Part shown: one piece after another, positions 24,001 to 36,000 of the stretch
Layout of the letters: every line of letters begins with the position of its first letter
How positions within the stretch are numbered: position 1 is the first letter of the stretch
Source of the DNA: Hemerocallis citrina
Taxonomy: Eukaryota; Streptophyta; Magnoliopsida; Asparagales; Asphodelaceae
DNA length: 64,000 nt
Assembly (NCBI GenBank): GCA_017893485.1
Contig: CM030365.1
Span: 46,804,458 to 46,868,457 of the forward strand
Direction of reading: 5' to 3'
Program-made: the position numbers and the translations under genes
Notes under the pieces: model-generated
What the model saw: only the letters and a program-made list of their open reading frames with translations
Told to the model about the DNA's origin: nothing
Databases searched by the model: none

Positions 24001-27000
24001 AGTGTTTCAAACTATATTTACAGGTTTCCAGCGACGTCTCGGTCATTCATTCCACATCCATTCACAAATACTAGCTTCAAATCAGGATCTGATCAACGAT
24101 ACGATGCAGATCTAAGCTTTCCCCCATCTCAAAGAACTCATTATCTGGTTGCTCACACAAAAAAAAGCAGCATCACAAACCATAATTAAATTTAAGGTTG
24201 AATACTCCACTATGAAAATAATTCAGTTGTGTATATAGAATTATTAGGTATTAATATAGAAAGTATTGAATTAGAAATAACTTTTTAGGGTCAATCTGAA
24301 AAAATAAGAAGGATCTTTGGGATACTAATGTCTGCCTTTTACTTGGGTATGGTATGGCTAATGTGTCCCTATGCATCTCAAAATCTTCTTTCTTGCTAGG
24401 AAAAATTAATTTTTTTCAAAATTTTGTTGGGTCTTGTTGCCTCGGAAAAAAATAAGTTTATGAACAGGAAAATGAGATGAATAAACAAGACTCAACCTAG
24501 AACATCCGGAAGAACGGAATGACCCATGTGATATAAAAATATAAATAGGCCTAACCAGTAAGCACACAAGGAGACAAACTCATTAAGGAAGCCTGATCTG
24601 CATTGTTCATCTTGATCTACAAACCGAATTTAGTCCAAGAAAGAAAGTTCAAGTGGTAATGAACACACTCACTCATGAATCATTGGGTTCCATTTTAAGA
24701 GTAAAATAGCATTTTTTTTGTTTATAAAATTTAGATACTAATTTTTCTTCTGTGCACTAAACTTGACATGCAGATCAAGATGGATGGTGCAAATTATTCA
24801 TTAGATGTAACCCATATGAAATCCTCACAAAGCTTTTCTTGAAGAATTCGTTGTAAGAGACTCCTAAGATAAGCTCCATAAGATTTTCCAAAAAAGAAGA
24901 AGATAAGCTTTGTCAGAACATCATAGTGGAACATCCATTATCCCCTCTGTTCATGTTGATCTGTATACTGGATTTAGTGCAAGAAAGAAACAAATTAAGT
25001 GGTATTTCTTGCTATTCATTTTGATATTCACGAGTGCACACATAAATGTAGATAAACATAGTATAGATTATAAGCTACCTTTTTTTTCTTACATTCTAAA
25101 TAAGTTAAGAAACTCGAGAATAATTTTATAACAGAGTTTTCAATTAGATAAAAGCTACCATAGCTAAATAGTGTCCCCTCCAGAAAGATAACGTAGCAGT
25201 ATGCTTGAACTGCACTAACGCTACAAACTAGAAATGTCTGGTTACAATTCGTAGAGAGCCATTGCACACCAGAAAGGGAGGGAGGGATATTTTCTAAATA
25301 TTCACAATGCTTGTCTTTAAATAGTAAATATTAGTATCAAGATTAACAGAGCAATTCTACTCAATAGATTTTAGAAATCTTACAGCTACAAGGTTTTCAT
25401 AGATGCCAAGATCATATGGATGTCTATAAATATTCCCAGCTTTTTCTTCCAGCGACATTGCTCTCACTCCTTCATGGTACTGTAAACAGCATCAATGCAA
25501 ATATGAAACTGCAATGTTATCCCAGAACCAACAGACTATTTTCTTATAAATAAGGGAAAATAATAATAGTAAGACATACCTCAATAGTTGTCTTATTGTG
25601 CAGGATGAGGTAGATATGCCAACCCAAAAGGACACTTAGTGCCAAACTAAGGGGAATAAGCAAAACCCCGCAAATTATCTGTCAAGTTAATCATTACTGT
25701 TAAAACCTGCTGAACAAAATATCAGGTAAGAAGTGCTAAAAAGCTTTTATCACATATGTAGTCTTAAAAGAGCCTCCATTCTGCTGCTGATCCTTGTGAA
25801 CATCATGCGCAGCACTACCCAAGAGAAGAACCTGAAAGAAGGATCTTTGGTAATCACATCCAACACATCGATGATCTTATCAGATAATTATTAGGAAGAT
25901 AACAAATAAGCAGTACCATAGAGTGAATACAAGCCATAACAGCATATAACACAAAAACAAAGAAAACTTTGTAGTTCGTATGCCCAACACAGTTATTTAT
26001 CCAGACACAGTGATGGTCCTGTAGATATTAGAAGGTACTGTTAGGAAACAACAGTACATTCATAAATCAACAAAAAAATTGAGCAATGATACTTACCATT
26101 CGCAGGACACATCTTTTGCAAACACGGCAGTGATGGGCACGGGGAGGCTTATAGTGAGAACACTTTTGACAGTACCGCAAATCTCCACTCTGCAAGCACA
26201 CCAAAAGTGGGAGGATTAAGTAAGAGTACTGATAGTAGTAGTATTTAAGGCAAGTCAATTATAGAATAAATATGCTTAATTAGCATAGACAGTTCAACTT
26301 ACATGACCAATAACATAAATTAATTTGAAATAGAGAGAACCACAAGTGTAACACTCCGAATTCCAAAACACAGGTAATTCGTAGCACAAAGAGGATCTTT
26401 ACTTCAATTTCGTACAAAATTACAAGGAATTTAAAACTTTTCATTACAATGTTAGTATTTACAATACACAGCGGAAGTTTACATAAAAAAATACAATTTA
26501 TAATATCCAATATCTTCAATATTGCAACATCCATCAGCATCAAACTCATCACCACATCGCTCGCTAATCCAAGTCCTGCACTTGAAAACTGCGGGCACGT
26601 CAGTTGCATACAACTGACGCAATGCTATAATACAGCGATTCCACAATTTTAGCAAACACAAGTTTGAATGCAAAATAAAGGTTTGAGAGCAAGCCCTTAA
26701 CGTACTCCTCATTATAGGGTTCAATCCCCCGTTATGCAAAACATACATCCATGAGTCATGACTAACATAAGATTTAGACATTTTGTGAGTATCTAACCCA
26801 TGCCCCAATAATTTCGAAGATTAATCTTACACCGCAAATGATAATTCGCATCCCGATAATTATGGGGATTCAATCCCACACCGCAAGCCATGGCACTTCA
26901 ACACACAAAACATCTCATGAGCATCGCCTCAATCCTGATAATTACGGAGATCAATTGATGAGGACATCAATTTTATTTAGTTTAGGATTTTATTTCAGTA

Positions 27001-30000
27001 CCATATTTGTTTTTGGCAATTATAGCCATATATAATCTTTTTTTTATGCATGAGAATATTTTTGAGATTTTGAGAATATTCTGAGATTTGTATCTTGATT
27101 TGTTTTGAACCTATATATAGGCCCTGAGATTCATGAGAAAGATGTCATTCTTGATTAAAAAAATTGTGTTGAGTTTTTACTCTTCCTCTCTCTTTGTGTA
27201 ATACAAGTGAGATCCAAATAATTAGGATTTGTGATAAATCCTAATACAATTTTAGGGTTAGTGATTAACTCTAAAATCTACCCCCAAATTAAAAATTTCC
27301 CAAATACAAATCCCTACCCTAATTTCCTAAATCCCCAACACAAACCCTAATCCACTATTCCTACACCTGCCGCCACCCCCTTCTTCATCTTCCTCTTCCC
27401 TTACTCAAATCCCGATCCAAAAGAAAAGCCCCATTGAAGCCACCTCCCCGCATCCCCATCCCTACCTCGACAACACTCCACCTCGCCGATATCCTCCTTT
27501 TGTTCTTCTCCTTGCACCCCAACCGACCACCAACTCTCCCGACCATCACCACAGCCTTCTCACCGTTCCCCGAACCCAACGCCCTCGCTGCCCTTCACCG
27601 CAACACCACCAGCAAGCCACCATCACCGCACCTCACCGCCGATCATCACCTCGCCATTACTGCCTACACCCGCACGTCGAAGGCCCCACTTCATCATCTT
27701 CGCTGGCGGTTTCACCCTTGCTCCTCTTGCTGCCGAGCTCTTCCCTTACTCAAATCCCGATCCAAAAGAAAAGCCCCATTGAAGCCACCTCCCCGCATCC
27801 CCATCCCGACCTCGACAACACTCCACCTCGCCGATATCCTCCTTTTGTTCTTCTCCTTGCACCCCAACCAACCACCAACTCTCCCGACCATCACCACAGC
27901 CTTCTCACCGTTCCCCGAACCCAACGCCCTCGCTGTCCTTCACCGCAACACCACCAGCAAGCCACCATCACCGCACCTCACCGCCGATCATCACCTCGCC
28001 ATTACTGCCTACACCCGCACGTCGAAGGCTCCACTTCATCATCTTCGCTGGCGGTTTCACCCTTGCTCCTCTTGCTGCCGAGCTTCTCTCTTGCTGCCAT
28101 TGCCGCTCTTATTGTACTCATTGCTGATGCTATCCGAGATCTACGCAGATTTCTTCGCACTCGGTATCTCTTTCCACTTTCTAAATATTTGTGTTCTACT
28201 GCCCCATTATCTATTATATTATCTAATTTGTCTGTCGTCCACAAAAATAACTGAGATTGAGTGTTCCACAAACTTGAGTAGAGTACGAATCAATATTGAA
28301 CTTATTACTTGCTAAAACACTTAGGGATTTAATTATTGATCGTAGAGTTGAATTATTAATTGGGATTGTTAACGTGATTTAGTTCTTGAAAATCCATCCA
28401 ACCAATTAATTGTTTAAAATTCCTAACTTTAATCCGCATAACGTGTTGGTAAAATTAACCCATTAAGATTCTTGGAAATTCTCTATTTTAGGATTAGTTT
28501 TACATCATCAATCCTACACCACAAATGAGCTGGAGACACTTCCACTCACATCTCGATAATTTCAGGATCCATCTCACATCGCAGACCAGCTAAGTCCCTC
28601 AAACTCATGTTTGCCCTTACTTCATTGCATCTCCATCTGGTGTCTGTCCTTAGTCCAGTTATAATTATTATGACCTAGAGCTAGCTTATCCTACCAGACA
28701 TAAACCAAATCAATGAGAATGCTAGCCCACATTGGCTACTTCTCAAATTTTCACAAATTATAATCTGCTGGCATCCTGTGTCTCGCTCAGCCTCTAGAAT
28801 TCACACATCTCAAACACAGATTTTTCAGGTCATTCTTAACCTCATTAAAAAAAATTCGTTCCTTATAATTCATTTGATTCTTTCATTCATTCTCTTTAAA
28901 TTCATCAATCTCAAAACAAATAGATAACTTCTTATCCATTATGATAAAAATTTCAATAACACTTCAATTTGATAAAACCCCTTCAATTCTCATGCGTCTA
29001 ATTTTCCAAATTCCTCCTTTGATTCTCTTAATTCGTCATCTAACAAATTTACATAAATTCCACATTTAAACTCGTTTTCCATACGATATAAAAATTCTAG
29101 AATAAATCTAGATTACGACCATCATATTTCAATCTCTTAATCACACTTAATTTAAAACGAAATAGCTCCAAAAATTAATTAGTTTACAACGTAATTTATC
29201 CACAAAATAAATCTTGAACTAATATATATAATCTTGTCAAAATATCTCATTAATACCTTATATTAATTTCAAACTTTTCCTCAAAGAAACAAGGGATTTA
29301 TAAAATAAAAACAAAAAAATAAACAAATCGACCCCATCAGGATTCGAACCAATGAGCGCGCCACCGCTCTAAACCGCATCCAACAACCAAGAAGTCCACT
29401 CACGGTTGGTGAAGAAATCTTCACAATAAATTTTATAAGTTTTTTTCCATTGTTTTAACACTTTATAAAAGTTTCAGGAAAGAAAAAGAGCCCCCAAGGA
29501 TTCGAACCTGCGACCTGGGCACTGTACACAGTGCCCAAACTCGAACAGACTATCCAGACTCTCAGTTCTATAATTCTGTCAACTAGCTTACAATTTATTA
29601 ACATAAACAACCCTCACTCCAAACGAGTTTAAAAACGAAATAAATCAATTTTGCGCTCGGTTATTACGAACCTGATACTTAATATACTGTATATAGTGTC
29701 CAAACCAGAACGCTCTAACCAGGCTCTCAAGCCTCTTAATTTGTCTAAGACTGTAATTCAATTGATTTTGAATATGAAAATCTCTGTTTCACAACTAAGA
29801 TAAAAATTTAGCCGTAACTCAATTTTATAAACATTCCCACAAATACTACACCCTATCTTACGATTTCTAATAAATTTCCAGAAGGTAACTTATTTAATCT
29901 AACACATTTCAACATGGATTAATGTTTATCTTAATCTACCGAGATTTAATATGAAAGTTTAACACACAATTTGCATGTATAAATGTGTCACATTCAAGAG

Positions 30001-33000
30001 TCCAATTCATAACAACAAATGAAATCACATGAATAATATTCATACAATAAATTTAGAGAAACATTCATCTATAACATTTCACAAGCATGTAATCTAATTA
30101 CCATGGCACATGTTATTTACTAAGCAGTTAAAATCTCCAATTACGCCCAATTAATCCACGATTAATCTCTAATAGGAGGCTAAGCGATTAATTTTTTAGC
30201 GATTTATAATATTTCAATAGTTAGCGATTTAATCGGGTATAATTGGCCGATTAGTGGTTAATCGGCCGATTTTAAGTGGCCGATTAACCGATTAAATCAC
30301 CTCTTATTTTCTTGCTTGTTTGCATTATTTGGGCTTAATCCAACCCAAACTCAAATTCAAAATCAAAATCCAAACCCCTTCTAGTCATTGCGCAAACCCA
30401 AATCTGACATGTCGTCGCTCTCTTCTTCTTTCTCGCACAAACCCAAACCCTAACTGATTCTCTTCAAACCCAAACCCAAACTGGTTCTCTTCTTCTTTCT
30501 CGAGCAAACCCAAATCTAACCCGTCGACGCTCCCCTTGCGCCGTCGCATACTTGACCCGGCCCGCATCTGCTGCACCTCCTCTTGTTGCTTGCGCTGCTC
30601 CTCCTACCCGATTGTTTTTGTTTGATGGAACCGACCAACAAACCCGACTTGACCCACATCCAAAATCTAAACTCAGCTCAAACCAAGTACTCTCTTCTTT
30701 TTCTCTATAACTATATTTTCCTATTTGATAATTTTATAATAGTTTTATGTTAGAATTTAGTGTTGCTACATAATGAGGATATATCTTTCACACATATATA
30801 TATATATATATATATCTATATAATAAAACACAAAGAAAGCTATCAAGTGGCTCTCCCTCAATCCCCCCAAAAATTAAAGGTCTAGATCTAACCTTACAAA
30901 ACATATTTTCCCCCCAAAAGTTCCCCCCAAAACTCAAATTCAAATCTCCCACCCAAAACAACTCCTATATTTATTTAATTTTTTTTTCTCTCTCTCCTTC
31001 CCTCTTCTATATAATATTAAAAAAATTAAGAAAATAAATTTTTAAAAAATTTTCAAATATTAAAAATTTAAAATTTTAAAATTTTAAAAATTTTAAAAAT
31101 AATTCACAAAAATCAAAAAAACATATAATATGTTTTTTGCTCTATGTTTGCTACTTCAATTAATTTGCTGGACCTCCAAAACTATTTTTTTTGATCAAAC
31201 AAAGTGCACCGTTCTGAAGACGTGCCGTAGGCACGTGTCAACGGGCAAACCTAGTATATATATATATAACGATTTTTCCGATTTAATCCCCGATTATTTT
31301 CCGATTAACTGATTAATCACTTATCAATCCTAGACCGATTAATCCAAAAACCGATTTTAACTGCCTAGGTTATTTAAAATGAAATTTCTCCTATATTGAT
31401 TTAGACACAATCTTAGGAATATCCCTACGCATATATATTTCACATAGGAATTTAATCATCATCTATATATTTACATCTAAGCATGTATGATCTACAAAGC
31501 ATTAGAAAATAGTAGAAACACCCAACTCTTGATGTAACTTGCAATAGAAACTCCTAGAAAAATCTCCAAGCCTCCTCCTAAGACTAGAGCTCCAATGCCC
31601 AAAAGTGTATGATTTTGTAAACAAAATGATATGGAAGCTTATCCATTGGCCGGTTAGGAGACTTTTTAAAGGGAGAAAGGAATGGGAAGTTTTTAAAACT
31701 ATCCACTCAAGCCTATTAACTACCCACTTAATCCTTAAACTCATTCAAAATTTTTTCCCCTCTCATTTCAAATTGGCCGGCCATTATTACATGGACAAAA
31801 GCACGTGTTGAGTTGTGTGCTTTGTGTGTGCACATAAGCTACACACAAAATATTAGGAGTTTTATTTAATAAAATTACATATGTTACTCAATTTAACATG
31901 GATTTAATAAAACTAGTTTAAATTAATCATAATAAAAGTTTCTATGTACAAATAAAAATAAATACACACTTCATTAATTTTATTTTGAAAAAGAAGACGA
32001 CCAACACATGCACTGCAAACACGTGCATTGCACGTATCAATAAATATTCAAATACAAAATGGATTTGGGCAACGGAGAAATGTTTATAAACAATCGAAAT
32101 ACAACATACGTAAAAAAATATTTATATTAATTAACGTTACGGATATTACACGTAACGGTACAAAATGTAAGTGCGTGACACCCGTGGGACAATTGTCATA
32201 ACTCAATTTTGCGGGGTGTTACAACAAGACTCCACTAGTTTTGGAGTTGCTTTAGGAGGAACATGTAGACCATGACCTTGAAAATAAATGCGTTAGTTCT
32301 GGGACTAGTTATACCAAAGATATACAAGAAGTGAATTGTGTGTACATTTTACTTTAAGCAATTAAAAGAAACAACGTTCTTTAGTTATACCAAGATATAA
32401 AGGAAGTGAATTATATGTACATATTGCTTGAAGTTTCTGTTGGAAACAGAAGCAAATAAAGAAACAAAGTTCTTTGAACTATTTGCAACTGGATCAAATA
32501 TCTTCCGCAACTTGGCTAATATAATAATTACAATTTGGCTGAGCAAAATAAAATCGTTGGATTTTCTGTTTTACTGTATCTTGACACGTCGGAGTGGTTC
32601 CAAGCGGTTATTTGTGAGGCCAATTCAGTGGTGGCATTGGGTTGTCTGGAGACATGTAATGTAGTGTTGGCCTTCTAGAGAAGATGAGCTGACACACATC
32701 ATAGAATGTGTGGAGACATCCTACAAAAAAGATTTTTTGCAACTATACATATATAGCTACAAACAAAAAGATAACACCCAATTAATCAAAACAAGTTATA
32801 CTTTCGACTTATTACTCCAGCAACTACACCTTATTTAGGATTTTTGGACTTATAAGCTAGGGCTCCCAATAGTGCCATCACCAGCTCCTGCTGATGCAAC
32901 GGCTGTAAGTTTATCACTCTATTGATACCCTGTGAGATGTGCCAGAAGGTTCAAAGTAGCTTGCAGCTTGCACCGCTACCATCCATAATTAGTTTGTTGA

Positions 33001-36000
33001 GGCATCTTCTTCATCACCATAATTGGTTTGTCGCCATCTTCCTTGTCATCATATAGACTGTTACTCTTTAATTTTTCTTAGGTATATAGGAACACACAAC
33101 AAGGTCTAACAAAGCCTTCTCTGTGATCATTGTGGGTGCATCCTCCACCATATACTCGTCCTCAAAATCATACCATTTACATCTTCACTGTCACCATTGC
33201 TATCACTTCATATTCCTTTGTTCTTTCATACTTCTATCTAATTTGTAATTTGTTCATTGTTCGCCTATGCAGTATGAGAACTTCTATTTGGAAGTTGTCT
33301 CTGTCAATCCTAGTGTCCATTATCCACGCCATCATACAACCCTTTCTATTTTAATGTATTATTGTAAAAACTCTGTGTGCTAGTGTGTTAGATGCAATCG
33401 TGTCCGTGTTGGTATGAGGTGTGTCAGTCTTAGTTGTACGTGATTTATATATCTTCGTGCTCGTGACAATCAAACTTGCTTGCCAAGCCGTACTCCATCT
33501 TGGCTCATTTAAGCTTTAGGACCTACAATGGCAACATTTGGATGTTTCCCATGAAAGGAATTACCAATAGCATTAGGAAATGTTTACTCTTGGTAAAACT
33601 GACAGTTATGTGATTATATCAACCAAACTTCAATGTATTTACTAAAGAAATTTTATCTCTTAATCATTAAATTTGCTAACACACTGAATCCTAAAATAAA
33701 ATTGACCCCCCAAATCTCACAAGACATAATTACAATGGACATCTGTACACTATCCATCTCCTCCGCGAACCTCTTCTTGTCCATGGAGACGCCACGAAAG
33801 GTAGGTGCTATAGCCTCAACCTTGACAGTAGGGAGAGCATTTACTGAGAGACACTACTTTCTGGAAATTTGAGTCAATAACGGAGCTGATAAGAGGATTA
33901 TCAATAAAATGTTGCTCCTACAAACATGCACGTAGTATGTGATAATAATTGTGATGATTGAGTGTCTTAGACCAAGAATGGTAGTGGTGCTCATGAATAC
34001 CACTAGTTTTCAGACCATCAGAGAACTATTTCCTAAGATTACAAAGATGAAACTAAAAAGTTAAGCCTGCCTATCAAGTAATCAATAATTATATTATAGA
34101 TACTTACAAAAGTGGTGGTGGTAGAGAGGAGAACCGGGGGGTTGGGGTTCCGGGTGAAGGGGGATCAGATCGAGTGAATTGTTTATCCATACAACCGAAA
34201 GAGACACAGACATTCTAACAGCTGCAGTGTTAGAATACCATTGTGTCGTAAGTTACAATTGGCACAAATAGCTTTCATGTTAAATTAATCCTCATATAGA
34301 CTGTTCAGAAGAAAAGAAAGTGTCTGTTAACCCCTTAATGATGAAGATATAATTCATTTTGAAAATTAGCTACAAAAGGATTAAGAAATGTTCATAATTA
34401 GGAACAAAATTGCCAAAATATACGGTGACATCTTACTTGATACATTGCTATACATGTGCTGTTATAAATTCTGTCGAATATGTGTATGACATGTGGAGAA
34501 TTAATGTACGCCAATAAGTTCAAAAGATTGCTTATACAATTGGAGCCAAATGCAAAATAAAGTAAATCAACTAGCCATGCTCCAGCTAATATATGACATG
34601 TCCTTTCCTTTTAATCAAAGTTCATTAATAACAACAAATTAAAAAAAATTACTTAAAACACCTGGAGAGCTATACAAGAAGTCCTATATCCAATCTCAAA
34701 ATATTAGATGTTTCTCAGTCCCATTATTAGACACTAATTGACTATTAAACATAGAGAATTCCTCATTTCCAATATCCTTTTTTTGGGGATAAATTGGCTA
34801 TTTGAGTTGTTAAAATAATGTATGAATCATAACCAGCTAACCATCTTATATTGCTAAAAAAAAGTTACTCTGTCCTGAATCCGTAAATGAAATAAAAAAC
34901 GGTTGCTTGGCCATCTCATGACAAGAACATTAAACTATTTAGAGAATAAGGGTAGTCTGGATAAAAAACTGTTGCTCAGGACTAAAGATAATTCATTTTA
35001 CAAGCTACCAAAACAGTCACAATTCGATAAATAAAAAATCAGTTGCCAAGCACAAGTCGCTGGTGACAAGTTCCTTGCACGCCAATATGGATGACCAAGG
35101 ATTGATTCCCACCTAAAACGAGTTATTCCCCCATTTGGGATGGCTACAGCCGAATATCAAAAAGTGAAACACATAAAACAAAATAGATAATTAGTTATAT
35201 ATATTTAATTTGAGGGATGAAAACACAAAACCCTGGCTGTATTATATACCACTACTACTCAAATAATAATTAATCATGTGTAAGATACATTATATCCCTC
35301 TTCTCACAATTTCTCTTCTTTTTACATCATAGTGTTATCTTTTTCTGTTACGAAGGAATCTACACTACAACCCACCAACATGGCTATGTAAAAGATGTCA
35401 ACGACTAATGCAAAAAAGACATTCATTTCTTGAAAAATAAACGAACAAGTTGCTTATCAAGAAGGGAAAAAGTCGACACCAAAAAGCATCATGAACCAAA
35501 AGAAAATTCTTGCAAAATGTTGATGAATGGTTGATTATAAATTACTCTTAAATAACCAAAAAAAATTCAGGTGAAAAGTTCCACCCCCAGTCAAGGATAT
35601 ATCGGACAATTACCAGCTAAATTAATTCTATCTAAACATAAGAACTCAGTTAATTAGAGATACATAATGCCATCTTCCTCTGATAAGTGCCATTGGAACT
35701 TTTGTGGTAAACAGATCGCTAACGCCCCCCTTTTAGTCCCCACTTCAAGAGTTAGCGTGAATATTACCTACCAAGATTCCTTTACTAGTCATCTAAGAGC
35801 ATCTGTAGTCGTTAAGGCCAAACTTTGGCTATTGGCTTATAGCAATAGCAAAAATAGCTTTCGTCTGTTTTCATTGTTAGCCAAAATTTGGCTTTTCGAA
35901 ATCTTAATAGTATGAACGGTAAATTATTTCCCGTCTGACATTTTTTTTTAAATAGCTAAAAAAAATTATAGCTGAGTGTGATAGTGACATTTAAAGTTTA

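Larger units (their letters stand above)
7665..25383 (-). other. intron 6 of the palmitoyltransferase gene, 17.7 kb
   Basis: Bounded by GTAAGA at 25383 and TTGCAG at 7665. It is composed almost wholly of a Sirevirus-like copia fragment, Tat-type gypsy pieces, a complete gag-only LTR element and two hAT-like elements. Only about 24.2-25.4 kb and roughly 80 bp beside exon 7 look like original intron. Confidence 0.85.
26347..32223 (-). mobile_element. gypsy (Tekay-like) solo LTR with nested insertions
   Basis: In minus orientation it starts TGTAACACCCCGCAAAATT (32223) and ends AATTCGGAGTGTTACA (26347), and a perfect 5-bp duplication ACAAG flanks it (26342-26346 and 32224-32228). It spans 5877 bp, of which 2801 bp are two later insertions (26956-28507 and 30120-31368), leaving about 3.1 kb of LTR. 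The conserved stem CGTCAGTTG/CAACTGACG is at 26598-26619. No internal region or second LTR lies between the duplications, so it arose by LTR-LTR recombination. Confidence 0.85.

Noticed and set aside
27434..28315. 293-codon open frame with a repeated Pro/Ser/Thr/His-rich block
   Set aside because: It lies inside a solo LTR, has no domain signature, biased composition from GC-rich repeats, and its sister LTR has no equivalent frame. Listed as a repeat, not a gene.
29335..29740. Genuine tRNA genes
   Set aside because: B boxes are good, but no cloverleaf with acceptor and anticodon arms can be formed by eye; kept only as tRNA-like modules.
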